Position numbers and translations under genes: made by a program. Below, piece by piece: positions 20,542-30,173 of a stretch of DNA of 64,000 nt; the stretch's first letter is position 1; every line of letters starts with the position of its first letter. Origin of the DNA: Trichosporon coremiiforme. Lineage: Eukaryota > Basidiomycota > Tremellomycetes > Trichosporonales > Trichosporonaceae. Under the pieces are notes generated by a model. The model was not told the origin of the DNA. It searched no databases and saw only the letters and a list, made by a program, of their open reading frames with translations. The stretch covers positions 1,940,801 through 2,004,800 of the forward strand of contig BCJJ01000004.1 of the NCBI GenBank assembly GCA_039545355.1. Reading direction: 5' to 3'.

Positions 20542-22415
20542 TCACACAGTCTGCTTCAAGTTCAAGTGCACTCCTTTAACCTGTTGGTACTCGCTGATGC
20601 CGTAGGTGCCGAGCTCGCGCCCGATCCCGCTGGATTTGAAGCCTCCGAAGGGCACCGAGTTGTTGAGAAGGCCATATTGGTTGACCCAAACTGTACCGGC
20701 CTCGAGAGCAGTGGAGACGCGAGTCGCCTGAGTGATGTCGTTTGTGAAGACGCCAGCGCCGAGACCAAACTCGGTGTCGTTGGCGAGTTTCAGAGCTTCC
20801 GCCTCGGTCTGGAAGGGCATCACGCAGACGACGGGGCCGAAGATCTCTTCTCGCACTATCCGCATGTCGGGGCGCGTGTTCGTGAAGATCGTGGGACGCT
20901 GCCAGAATCCCACGTCGTCGCCTTCAGGGCCGCATGGCTCCAGACCACCGGTCACGATCGTGGCGCCCTCGTCGAGCCCGGACTGGATGTAGGAGCGAAC
21001 CTTGTCCCGCTGTGCCGAGGAGATCTGACGTCAGCTTAGTCGCTGATAGCGACAGCTTACCAAAGGACCCATGGAGGTCGCCTCATCATACGGCTGACCG
21101 ATAGCGCACGCCTCTGCGCGCTGCTTCAACTCAGCGACGTACGCATCGAAGATGTCCTCCTGAACATAGATCTGCTGGTTAGCTTTGCCTCAGGTCAACA
21201 TAGCTCACGCGGCTACTGGCCGTGCAGTCCTGCCCCGTGTTGTAGAACACGCCGAGGGCAGTCCAGTCCGCAGCCTGCTTCACGTCTGCCGAGTTGAAGA
21301 CGATGAGCGGTGACTTGCCCCCGAGTTCCAAAGTGACCTTCTTCAGATTCGACGATGCAGCCGCAATCGAGATCTTGCGTCCGGTAGCAACTGAGCCTGT
21401 GAATGCGACCTGGTTGTCAGCTGAGGCGGCTCTTGACGAAGCTGACCTTGTCGATGCCTATGTGGGAGGCTATGGCGCTGCCCGTCGTCGATCCCAGGCC
21501 AGGGAGGGCGTTCAGCACGCCCAGGGGAAGACCTGCCTCCTTTGCCAGATCACAGATCGCCAGCGCAGTCAGGGGCGTGAGTTCGCTCGGTTTCACAATC
21601 ACCGTGCATCCCGCAGCGAGCGCAGCCGCACACTTCCACGCCATCATCATGATCGGGTAGTTGTATGGCAGGCTGGAGTTAGCTCAATCCGCGCTGTGCG
21701 TAGCTTACATCTGCCCGCAAACGCCGATCGGCTGGTGCAGCGTGTAGGCGAGCTTGGAGCCGCCGAACGCGTTGGTGGTCTGTCCGTGGATCTTGTCTGC
21801 CAGTCCGGCGTAGTACCGGAAACAGGCCACGGCGTCGACAATGTCGCCGTCACTGTGGTCAGCTTGCGGTGCGGCGGTGCGGTCTAGCTCACCGAGCAAT
21901 TCGGATGCCTTTGCCAGAGTTCAGACTTAGGTCAGCTTAACGAAACAAAGGCAAGTCTTACCTCTCAAGAGCGGCTAGCCGGCCGGCGTCGCGCTCGATG
22001 AGGTCGGCGAGCTTGTTGATGACTGAGGTCAGCTTCGTGGGTAAGCGGGAAGCTGTACCTACGTGCTGCTCGCTCAGTCGCATCAATGTTCATGCCCCAC
22101 GTTGTATTGAAGGCGGACCTCGCGGCGTCCACGGCGGTGTCGACATCGGCGGCGGACGCATGGGAGACATTGGCAATGGGCTTGCCCGTTGCGGGGTTGT
22201 ATGTAGGGAAGGTCTCCTGAGTGGAGGAAGGAACCCACTCATTGTTGCTGGCAGTCAGTTGTGGATGTTCGCCAGGGACCTCACATGAACAGACTTGTCG
22301 GAATGTCTAGGTTGCCAACGGTGGGGATGTTGAGGGTGGAATGGGTAGATGAGGAAGCGTATGATCTGAGGAAGGGAAGACGACGTGCAACATGGCGTGC
22401 CCGCGGTAGCAACAT
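20542..22415 (-). CDS. mitochondrial aldehyde dehydrogenase
   Basis: NAD(P)-dependent oxidation of aldehydes such as acetaldehyde to acids. Nine exons; introns 22248-22284, 22023-22062, 21926-21961, 21853-21892, 21673-21708, 21410-21446, 21175-21208, 21025-21060 leave 526 codons (525 residues). N-terminus [20 protein letters not shown] is a typical amphipathic mitochondrial presequence. Then [65 protein letters not shown], the catalytic Glu in [10 protein letters not shown], the catalytic Cys in [19 protein letters not shown], and C-terminal [15 protein letters not shown]. The intron at 21410-21446 uses the donor GTCAGC, which is not the usual consensus. Divergent from the Zn2Cys6 gene at 23169, with about 750 bp between the starts. 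Confidence 0.93.
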
Positions 22416-23168
22416 GTTGCAAGGGGAGGAGGAAGGATGACGGATGGAAGAGATAAGAGGGTGGATGATAAGCGAATGGGTGGGTGGCGAGGAATGCGAG
22501 GAACGCAGCCAGGGCAACGGACCGAGGACTGCACTGTGCGGGGACTGAGTGTGCGAGTGTGGAGGCTCCGGAGTGCGAAGACATGGTGGACAAGGGACGA
22601 GCGATCGAGCGCTGAGCCAAGAGTCCGCAGTGTGTCCGGATGATCTCTTGGGCATAGTTGATCCAGGAATCCAATGAGAACAAGCAGCTCGGTGACCTTC
22701 AGACAGGTTACCGCTCATGCGCTCGCTTTGCCTGCCTCTGCATCAAAACCACCCCATGTGAGCATTTTCTCACCTTTGCAACATCCCCCATACCCACCAC
22801 GTCCAGCTGCATTGCACTCGGAATGCGTGCTCGTCGTCGACACTGCAGAGAGGTCAACGTGAATCTGACCCGAGGCTAAATCCGATCGGCCCCTGGCCAG
22901 CCAGGCAGGTCAGGCAGCCAGGCCCAGGCTGCCTCAGTGGGACCCCAAGCCAGCCAGCCAGCCAGCTGCCGTACCGCATACACACACCCAGCCAGCCATG
23001 CGTCCGCCAGCCCAGCCAGCCGCGACTCGAGCCGGCCGGTCAACCAACCAATACCCGCCGGTCCACTGCACCAGACATTGATTCACTCGAGCTCTTACAA
23101 AGCACATCCATCTCTGCATTCGGGCAGACACCTCACGCATCCATCCTCCCCACCCCTCCGCGCACATC
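22416..23168. promoter_or_regulatory. divergent intergenic region ALDH / Zn2Cys6 factor
   Basis: About 750 bp holding both 5' flanks. No supported gene. The right half carries the (CCAG)n repeat. Specific operators could not be assigned. Confidence 0.5.
22893..23023. repeat. (CCAG)n microsatellite upstream of Zn2Cys6 gene
   Basis: Interrupted CCAG/GCCAG repeat, densest at 22946-22965 and 22988-23022, about 145-275 bp before the ATG at 23169. The motif and orientation relative to the gene match the repeat ahead of RAC1. Confidence 0.8.
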
Positions 23169-25623
23169 ATGTCGCCCGGACCAACCGCGAGGAAGCGCTC
23201 ATCACGCGCATGCGACGTAAGTCTTGGCTCCCCCGCTCCCCCAAAGATTACCCGGGATCTCGCGACAGAGTTCATCCTCAATTCCATTCCCTCCAACCGA
23301 CATTGTTGTCAACAATTCCGAGTGTAACTCTAGTTGAAGGATGCACAGCTGTGGTGATCGGGCCAAAACTTACAGGCAGGGATGCAAGCTGCGGCGGATG
23401 AAATGCGAAGAGCTCGCGCCTTCCTCCAACGGCGAAATGACCTGCAAGTTGTGTCGCGAGGCTGGCACCGACTGTACATTCGAGACACCTGTGCGGAAAC
23501 GGTGAGTAGAGACTGGAGATAGTGGGATTGGCCATCAACTTCACGTCCGATTGTGTGGGATGGAAGGTGTATCAGCAGGATGTTGGCCGAGTTTCTGAGC
23601 ACCCTCTGATCTTGTCCACCCCCACGGCCCATCAGCTTTCTCGCTGTTGTTTCAAGCTGACAAGCAGTGGACCCGCGCCTGGATTCCGACGACGAAACGG
23701 AAACGAGTCGCCTGGCAGCCAGGTCGGAGCTGGCTCACGTCTGCACGACCAACCCTCCCCGCGTGATCACGGACTTCCTGTCAAGCGACGCAGGTTACCT
23801 CTACTTGGACTTCCGCCCGGACTCGTCGACGAGCTGCTCGCAGTATACTTCACATCGGTTCACGTAAGCTAATGTAACGGCCCTGTAGCTGACATCAGTG
23901 CATCTGGCCGCTCATCTACAAGCCCATGTTCAATCCACACACGGCGAGCGCGCCCCTTCTGCTCAGCATGCTCGCGATCTCGGCATGTCTCTGCCCGCCC
24001 ACGACAGACGGCATCGACGGGGACAAGCTGTACGCAATGGCTGAGTCCGCGCTGCACCACTGCCGGAACGAGTCGCGCATCGATATCATCCAGGCGCTCA
24101 TGATCCTGTCGCTGCGCCAGACGGGTGTCGGTGACAAGCGATCCGCGTTTACGTATGCTGGGCGCGCGGCGACGATGGCCCTCAACCTCGGCCTGCACCT
24201 CGCACCTACTACGCCGAGCGAGGCAGGCGAGTGCGAGCTGCGCTCGCGCGTGTTCTGGAACGTCTACGTGCTCGACAAGATTCTCGCCGAGGAGCTGGGA
24301 CGACCCCTGTTCCTGCGCTACAGGCGGAGCAGCACGCCGCTGCCGTCCGAGACCGAGTCGGACGAGTTTGAGCCGTGGCCGCCGCAGTCGCCTTCCTCGG
24401 CTCCCGTCCCCGCACCCGTGCGACACATCACGCCGCGACGAGGTCATATCATGTCGTTCTTCGTGTGGACGTGCCGTATGGGCATGATCATGGAGGACAT
24501 TCTCGACCTCGAGGTCATCGGCCCGCCAGTGTACGACAGCTGGGACCGGCGGTTCATCGCGCGCATCGAGGCGGAGCAGGACGTGTGGCGCCGTGCCGAG
24601 CGGATCGCCGAGGACCTGGTCGCATGGCGCGAAGCGATGCCTCCCAAGCTCGAGGTCAACCTGGACCCGGCCGTGTCGCCTCTGCCGCACCACGTCGTCG
24701 GACTGTCGTGGTACCACACGGCGCGCATCCTGCTGTACTGCCGCTTCCTGCGCCGAAGGAGCGGGCACGGCCGCGGTCCTCCGGCACTTGTCGACAAGGC
24801 GCACCGCATCTGCTCCGAGTCGGCCGAGGCGTGCATCGACATGCTGGCGCACCTGGACAGGCACAAGCTGCTGTCCCAGTGCTCGTCGGACTGCATCCAC
24901 ATGATGTCGGTGATTACGCTGTGGGAGGCGTTCGACGCATCCTCCTCCGACCCGGCGATCGCGCACCGCGCCAAGCTCAATTTTGCCCAGTGCTGTATCT
25001 GGTTGCGTGACTTCTCGTCCTCGTGGCCGGCGGCATCGGCGCACAAGCTCTTCTTCGAGGGACTGATCCAGGGTGGCCTGAAGCTCAGCTCCGGGGACAT
25101 GTTCCGCGAAGACCATACGCCGGAGAGCGAGCCGCGCTTGGGTGAACCAGGAGTTACGATCACGGAGGGACTGCGCAGTATGGGCCGCAACCTCGCCGAC
25201 GGGGACGACGACGATGCACCGCGCCAACCCACGGGTGGGCACGAGTTGGGTCAGCCGATCAGCCAGGGCAGCCAGCTGGCAATCGGGCAACAGGGCCAGC
25301 AACAGCAGCCGAACCTCTTCAACCTGAGCCAATTCTACTGGAACCACCTGACAACCACCGAGGCGGCGCCAGGCGAGGGCGGCTGGGAGATGGACCCCAG
25401 CTTGGGGCCGGTGAACGTGTTCGGGTCCCCGGCTGAACCCATGCCCCCGCCACAAAGGACGGACAGCACGCCGCCCGTCCAGTTCGCGGGCCCAAGCCAG
25501 GGCAACTACTTTGACGGAGGAGGGCAGTGGGGTCCTGCCCAGGCGCAGGGCGAGGGCTCGGACCAGGCTGCGATCTATGCCGCGCTCATGAGCTACATGG
25601 TGGAGGCGGCTAAGGGTCGCTGA
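23169..25623 (+). CDS. Zn2Cys6 fungal-specific transcription factor
   Basis: Four exons; introns 23217-23379 (163 nt), 23502-23667 (166 nt), 23864-23898 (35 nt) leave 697 codons (696 residues). The zinc cluster is split by intron 1: RACD then GCKLRRMKCEE, with TCKLCREAGTDCTF after a longer loop, giving the six Cys. A basic linker (KRGPAPGFRRR) follows. The middle region starts DELLAVYFTSVHCIWPLIY, typical of the fungal-specific transcription factor domain, through TGVGDKRSAFTYAGRAATMA and ELRSRVFWNVYVLDKILAEE. Gln/Gly/Pro-rich C-terminal tail (activation-type). Head-to-head with the mitochondrial ALDH, so that gene is a plausible target (inference). Convergent with pirin. Confidence 0.93.
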
Positions 25624-25865
25624 GGCTAGCCACGAGCACGCAGCGCGAGTGGCGGTTAATGCATTCAGTGGTCAGTTGGTCACACAGTCACAGTAGGTTG
25701 TATTTTATAGTACATGCATGAAGTCGTATCATATCACGGGCTATGAAGAACGTCTATAACTTATGGGAGCGCGGCTGAGCGCAGCGGAGCCGTGGAAGGG
25801 GTGGGTCATCGAACGGGTAAGATCATCTAGAAGTCATCGAGCAAGTACGAAACCCCGGGATCGAG

Positions 25866-26690
25866 TCACTTGTCCATCTCAAAGAGGACGACCTCGGCAA
25901 CCTTGCCCGAGGTGTTCTTGACGGTGATCTCGTCAGCACTCTTAGCGCCACGGATGAAGACACCGTCGCCCTCGCCGAGGGTCTCGCTCTGTCCGCCGAG
26001 GGACACCTCAACGTGGGCGCCGTCCTGGAGCGCGGCGCCAGTGTTGTACTTCGACTGGACGACCTGGACGTAAACGAGCTTGTCGCCGGGCTGGTTGTCG
26101 CTCCTGTTCGTGACGTCCTTCTTGAGCTCCTTGGAGGGGGAGAGCAGGGTCGCGAAGAAGTTGAGGTCGGCATGGATGGGCGTCGGGCCCTTTGCGTCGC
26201 GCTCGTCAATGACGCCGGGGTATGAGGTGGGCGCGACGACGTGGGCCCACTGGTCCGTCTTCTCGGCGTCGGAGAAGTGACGCGCATAGTACTTCGGCTT
26301 GAGGTTGCGCTCATTCGGCAGCGCCCAGATCTGGAGGAAGTGCACCTCGTCCTTGCCGCCGTTGTACTCTGAGTGCCGGATGCCGGTGCCGCCAGAAGTC
26401 ATCTGCACGTCGCCGCGCGTCATGCCCTCCACATTGCCCATCGAGTCCTTGTGCGCCAGCGTGCCTCCGAGGATGTAGGAGAAGATCTCGGCCTCCCTGT
26501 GAGGGTGAGTGGGGAATCCGGTTCCGGGGGCGACGCGGTCCTCGTTGATGACCCTCAGAGAGCCGAAGGACTCGAACCGCGGGTCGTAGTAGGACGCAAA
26601 GGAGAAGGTGTGCAGCGTCTTGAGCCAGCCGTGGTCGGCCCCGCCGCGGGTCTGGGTGGGGCGGTACTGGAAGGAGACCTGGGAGGACAT
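25866..26690 (-). CDS. pirin family cupin protein
   Basis: Single-exon, 274 residues. Bicupin iron-binding protein; family members act as nuclear cofactors or quercetin dioxygenases. N-terminal cupin motifs present: RGGADHGWLKTLHTFSFASY, GTGFPTHPHREAEIFSYILG (two metal His), and GTGIRHSEYN (His and Glu of the metal site). C-terminal cupin ends VLFEMDK. Ninety sense codons are open in frame upstream of this ATG, to a TAG at 26961-26963, but without another ATG; I keep the ATG at 26690. Confidence 0.93.
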   Translation of the reverse strand: MSSQVSFQYRPTQTRGGADHGWLKTLHTFSFASYYDPRFESFGSLRVINEDRVAPGTGFPTHPHREAEIFSYILGGTLAHKDSMGNVEGMTRGDVQMTSGGTGIRHSEYNGGKDEVHFLQIWALPNERNLKPKYYARHFSDAEKTDQWAHVVAPTSYPGVIDERDAKGPTPIHADLNFFATLLSPSKELKKDVTNRSDNQPGDKLVYVQVVQSKYNTGAALQDGAHVEVSLGGQSETLGEGDGVFIRGAKSADEITVKNTSGKVAEVVLFEMDK

Positions 26691-27588
26691 GGCGCGGGCG
26701 GAGGCGGGGGTGGTGGCCTTGAGGGTGGAGATGGGGGTGGTGAGAGGCCGGGCGGCGCGGAAGAAGGGGAGGCGGGGAGTCAGGATGGCGACGGCGAGAG
26801 CCAGGAAGGCGAGCGCGAGGGCGCTGAGGAGGCGGGGAATGGTGGTTGCACTCGGAAGGCCGAGTGCTGAGATCGAGGTGGTGTTCAGCTGCGAGAAAGC
26901 AGCGAGTGGAGCGAGTTTGCTGTTGTTGACTTTGATGAGTAGCGAGCAGAGATGTGCTAGCTACTGAGAGTAGTGAGTTGCTGTTCGAAAAGTTGATGGG
27001 AACAAGATCGTCGTCGAAGACAGCTCCTTTTATAGTCGTCAGAACACACCTGTCGTCATCGAAGTCTCGCCGTTCGGTAGTGCGGCATGTCACCGCTGGT
27101 CATCGCTGGGAGCGATTATCAATCCGGCCCTGGCTTCCCCCTCTAGCGCCCAGAACCGTACCTGAACTTCAAATCTAGAATTGCCCAAAGAGGAAGGTGT
27201 TCTCCCACGCTTTTATCAGCGACCGCTGTCAGTCGTCGTTGTCGCAATTCGTTTGTTTCCTTTCGATGAGCGCAGTGGCTGACTACGCGATCACACCCTG
27301 CGTCGAGGATGAGAGTGCTGATGCAAGAATGCAACCTGTGACGTGCATGCTCCTTTTATACGGAAGTGCGGCCCGCCAAAACGATGGGTGAGTCACTCTA
27401 TCCAAGCGACAACGCCCAGGGGCGCTAATGCGGGCCCCCACACGATTCCACCTCCACCTCGAAATTTCTACCCGCCCATCCATCGCCATCCACCACCACA
27501 GCTCACGACTTCGTCTATCGAACCACGCCGTTCGTTCACGCTCACGAGCAACAAAAGATTGGGCGTAGGGAGTATGTGACTACTCGCT
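26691..27588. other. pirin 5' flank and spacer
   Basis: Contains the in-frame upstream extension of pirin (26691-26960) and a TTTTATAG element at 27028-27035 which could be a promoter element. No other gene supported. One frame on the minus strand (26311-27093) is a shadow. Confidence 0.5.
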
Positions 27589-27680
27589 TGACGAGAGTGG
27601 GATTCGAACCCACGTCCGAAGACTGCGGAGATGCTTTGTACACCTTAACACAGCGCCTTAGACCGCTCGGCCATCTCGCC
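27589..27680 (-). tRNA. tRNA-Leu(AAG), short intron
   Basis: The shortest Leu(AAG) intron here. Trailer GAGTA-GTCACA-TACTC, then CCTACGCCC and TTTT. Confidence 0.94.
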
Positions 27681-27993
27681 GGGGATGTCGGAACTCCGAC
27701 TGCAGGCGGACGGCAGCGGGGCGCTGGGGGCGAGTGGCCAGCCAATAGCGCCGAGGAAAGGTTCAGCAAGCCTCTGTTGGGCAGCAGCATCCTCTTTTCC
27801 CATTCCCGCGGCTGTCGTTCTCTTCACAGTAGCGTTCAGAGCGCCTCGGACCACTTCTCGACTCCGTGCGCTCATACGGGCATTGACGATCAGGGAGGCG
27901 CATGCATATAGCAGGTAGCTCTGCGGAGTGCTGTGCTCGTCGCCGCAGTCCCGCGCCGTCTCGGCCCGGCCTGGGCCTCGCTGATCGTATCTC
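27681..27993. other. spacer
   Basis: Upstream flanks of two divergent tRNA genes. No gene seen. Confidence 0.5.
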
Positions 27994-28102
27994 CTCACCA
28001 TAGCTCAGTTGGTAGAGCGTCGGACTGTAACTGATAACAATCAAAGCCGCCTGATCAGGCGATTTCATCCGCAGGTCCTGTGTTCGACTCACAGTGGTGA
28101 GA
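27994..28102 (+). tRNA. tRNA-Tyr(GTA), intron-containing
   Basis: Anticodon GTA in GACTGTAACT. The intron includes GCCGCCTGATCAGGCG, a hairpin also seen in the other Tyr copies with compensated changes. T5 terminator directly after. Confidence 0.93.
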
Positions 28103-28572
28103 CTTTTTCACTCCTGGGAAGCCTGTGGGAGTGATGGACATGGTCCTGGGGCTGCGGAAAGGGTTGGGAAAGGTCGCTGGAGATTAGGATGCGTGTTGGG
28201 GAGGTTGGGCGGCCCGGAAGAATGATCTCGGGCGACAGTCTCCCGGCTGTATGTGCTCCCCCGCACTCTCGGCAAGCATGCCTGGCTCGCCACAATGCTG
28301 TAACGGGTCTCTCTAATGGCCGGCTAACGAAGTGTGAAGCTTTGTCTGGCAGTGAACTCTCGACATGCGTATCCAAGGGCCTGCCATGGAGTGCGGCGTA
28401 TCCCGGACAATCCTCTCTTCGCAAACCTTTAACACTCCTGTCCTCCTTGCCCGCTACTCCCCACCCTCGGTCCCACTTCTTTGTCCTCCGACTCCGTTCA
28501 CTGCAGCCCTGCTCCTACTTGCACGCTCGCACCGCCCCCGCCCTATTCCACCCTCCCTCCCCAACTCCCATC
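28103..28572. other. spacer
   Basis: No RNA gene or credible coding frame. C/T-rich stretch 28430-28570 before tRNA-Arg. Confidence 0.5.
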
Positions 28573-28678
28573 GGTCGCGTGGCCCAATGGCAAGGCGTCT
28601 GACTACGACTCTGTTCTCTTTCGAGAGCTCGAGAAGACGTGCATCAGGAGATTGCGGGTTCGATCCCCGTCGTGACCT
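28573..28678 (+). tRNA. tRNA-Arg(ACG), intron-containing
   Basis: Acceptor GGTCGCG/CGTGACC, D-arm GGCCCAATGGCAAGGC, anticodon ACG in CTACGA, intron about 33 nt with CTCTTTCGAGAG. T-arm around TTCGATC. T5 follows directly. Confidence 0.9.
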
Positions 28679-29063
28679 TTTTGCGCCTCCGTGGAAGACT
28701 GGATGCATCAGGAGGAAGTAGGGGAGGTTGACGGAGGTCGAAAGACGAAGAGAGACAGGTGGGAGGGGTGGTTTCGTGGGTGGAGAGCAGGGGTGTGGCG
28801 TCCAGTCGCATTTCTGGAATTGACCGTTACGCGTGCAACTCAGTGCCTATGCAGCATCTCGAGGTATAGTGCTGTTCTTCACACGCAATGCTGCCTACTT
28901 GAATCTTCCATTCGTCTCAAATCGACGAGTGTATAGTTGAGGAAGGCCCTTCTACAGCCGACCGACCAATCACGCCTCTCTTCAGGGCTCAAGCTTCTAT
29001 GTAGCCCCTAAGAAGGGCAAAAAAGCTCTTCTCCAGCTCCGAAGAGCTGGGAAGATCAATGTG
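28679..29063. other. spacer
   Basis: Nothing recognised except the trailer hairpin of the next tRNA at its right end. Confidence 0.5.
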
Positions 29064-29142
29064 TGGGACGAGGGCGGATCGAACGCCCGACCTCAAGAAC
29101 TGAAGCTTCACTCTCGCGCTCTCCCAACTGAGCTATCATCCC
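29064..29142 (-). tRNA. tRNA-Phe(GAA), intron-containing
   Basis: Anticodon GAA in GTGAAGC; 3' anticodon stem TCTTG intact. The trailer (about 29022-29063) folds as CCAGCTC-TTCG-GAGCTGG, a perfect 7-bp stem with a UUCG tetraloop, then CTTTTTT. Confidence 0.93.
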
Positions 29143-29545
29143 GGGGTCACATTCGCTCAACGCGTGAACGGTGATCGCCTGCGCCGTGGTGGCGGACTAT
29201 TGAGCGTTCAGGATGGACCTGGGAAGCTGTTGGCGAACGGGTCGCGCTTCCGCGGCGCAGCATTGTTACGTTGCCGCGACAGTCGATGCACCCCGCCTCC
29301 CCGTCTCGATTCACATGCAGTTACATGCCTTTGGCGCTGATAGTCTGATACCTGTTCAAGTGTCTCTACCTTTCTGTGTGCAGACGTTGTGATCATGGGG
29401 CAGAGCGCCTGTCGCGACGTGGCGGGTGGTTGGGGAGGTCCTCTCATCAACCACACGATGTGACCTTTCCATAGCCGCCCACCTCCCTTTCCTACTGCAT
29501 CGCACGGCGAAAAAGGAGGCGTAAGGAGGCAACTGAATGCCTGCT
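29143..29545. other. spacer
   Basis: No gene seen. The right end contains the trailer of tRNA-Leu at 29546. Confidence 0.5.
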
Positions 29546-29659
29546 TGACGAGAGTGGGATTCGAACCCACGTCCGAAGACTGCGGAGGGGACGTCGGACT
29601 CGGAACTCCGAGACGATGAAACCTTAACACAGCGCCTTAGACCGCTCGGCCATCTCGCC
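29546..29659 (-). tRNA. tRNA-Leu(AAG), intron-containing
   Basis: Intron of the CTCGGAnTTCCGAG hairpin class. Trailer AGGCA-TTCAGT-TGCCT, then CCTTACGCC and T5. Confidence 0.95.
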
Positions 29660-30173
29660 TGCTGATCATCCCAGCCGACCCTGGAAGGAGAGGGAAGCGG
29701 GCGCCTGGCCGGCGCGTGAACTGTTGTGCATGCTTTCTGAATTCAGACCATGGGCCAGGTGGGCGGGAGAAGGTGAGGGCAATGCAGCGGGCAGTGGGAG
29801 GTGACGTTGAGCGGTGTGGTGGTCCGCCATTTCGGCTCATTCTGACCCGATGCACTTCGTGATACCGCTTGAAGCAGGTGCGCAAACCTCTGCCAGGTTA
29901 GTCGTACCTTCCTGGCAGTCATAGATGAACGCCGGCCGGGGGTTGCCCACCAAATCCCACCGCTGCCGTTCTTCCCGACTTTTCCGGCACATCCCTTATC
30001 AGCTGATTTAGACGCCGAGGTCCCCTTTCCGGTCCATGCCGTTGCGACCCGCTCCACGAGCTCCGCTCCAAAAGGATCGTCTAACCCCTTCAGCAATGCT
30101 GCGAGGTACAAGTAGCGATGCTTGAAAGGCTGCAGTGCCTCCTGTCACCAGCGATCTACGGGACTCAGCACCA
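29660..30173. other. 5' flank of the alcohol dehydrogenase
   Basis: No gene supported. Confidence 0.5.

Noticed and set aside
23869..25455. 528-codon minus-strand frame
   Set aside because: Antisense to the Zn2Cys6 gene, whose spliced frame has clear domain motifs; the minus frame has none.
30135..30173. Upstream start for the alcohol dehydrogenase
   Set aside because: The codon at 30135 is GTG; the first ATG in frame is 30174.
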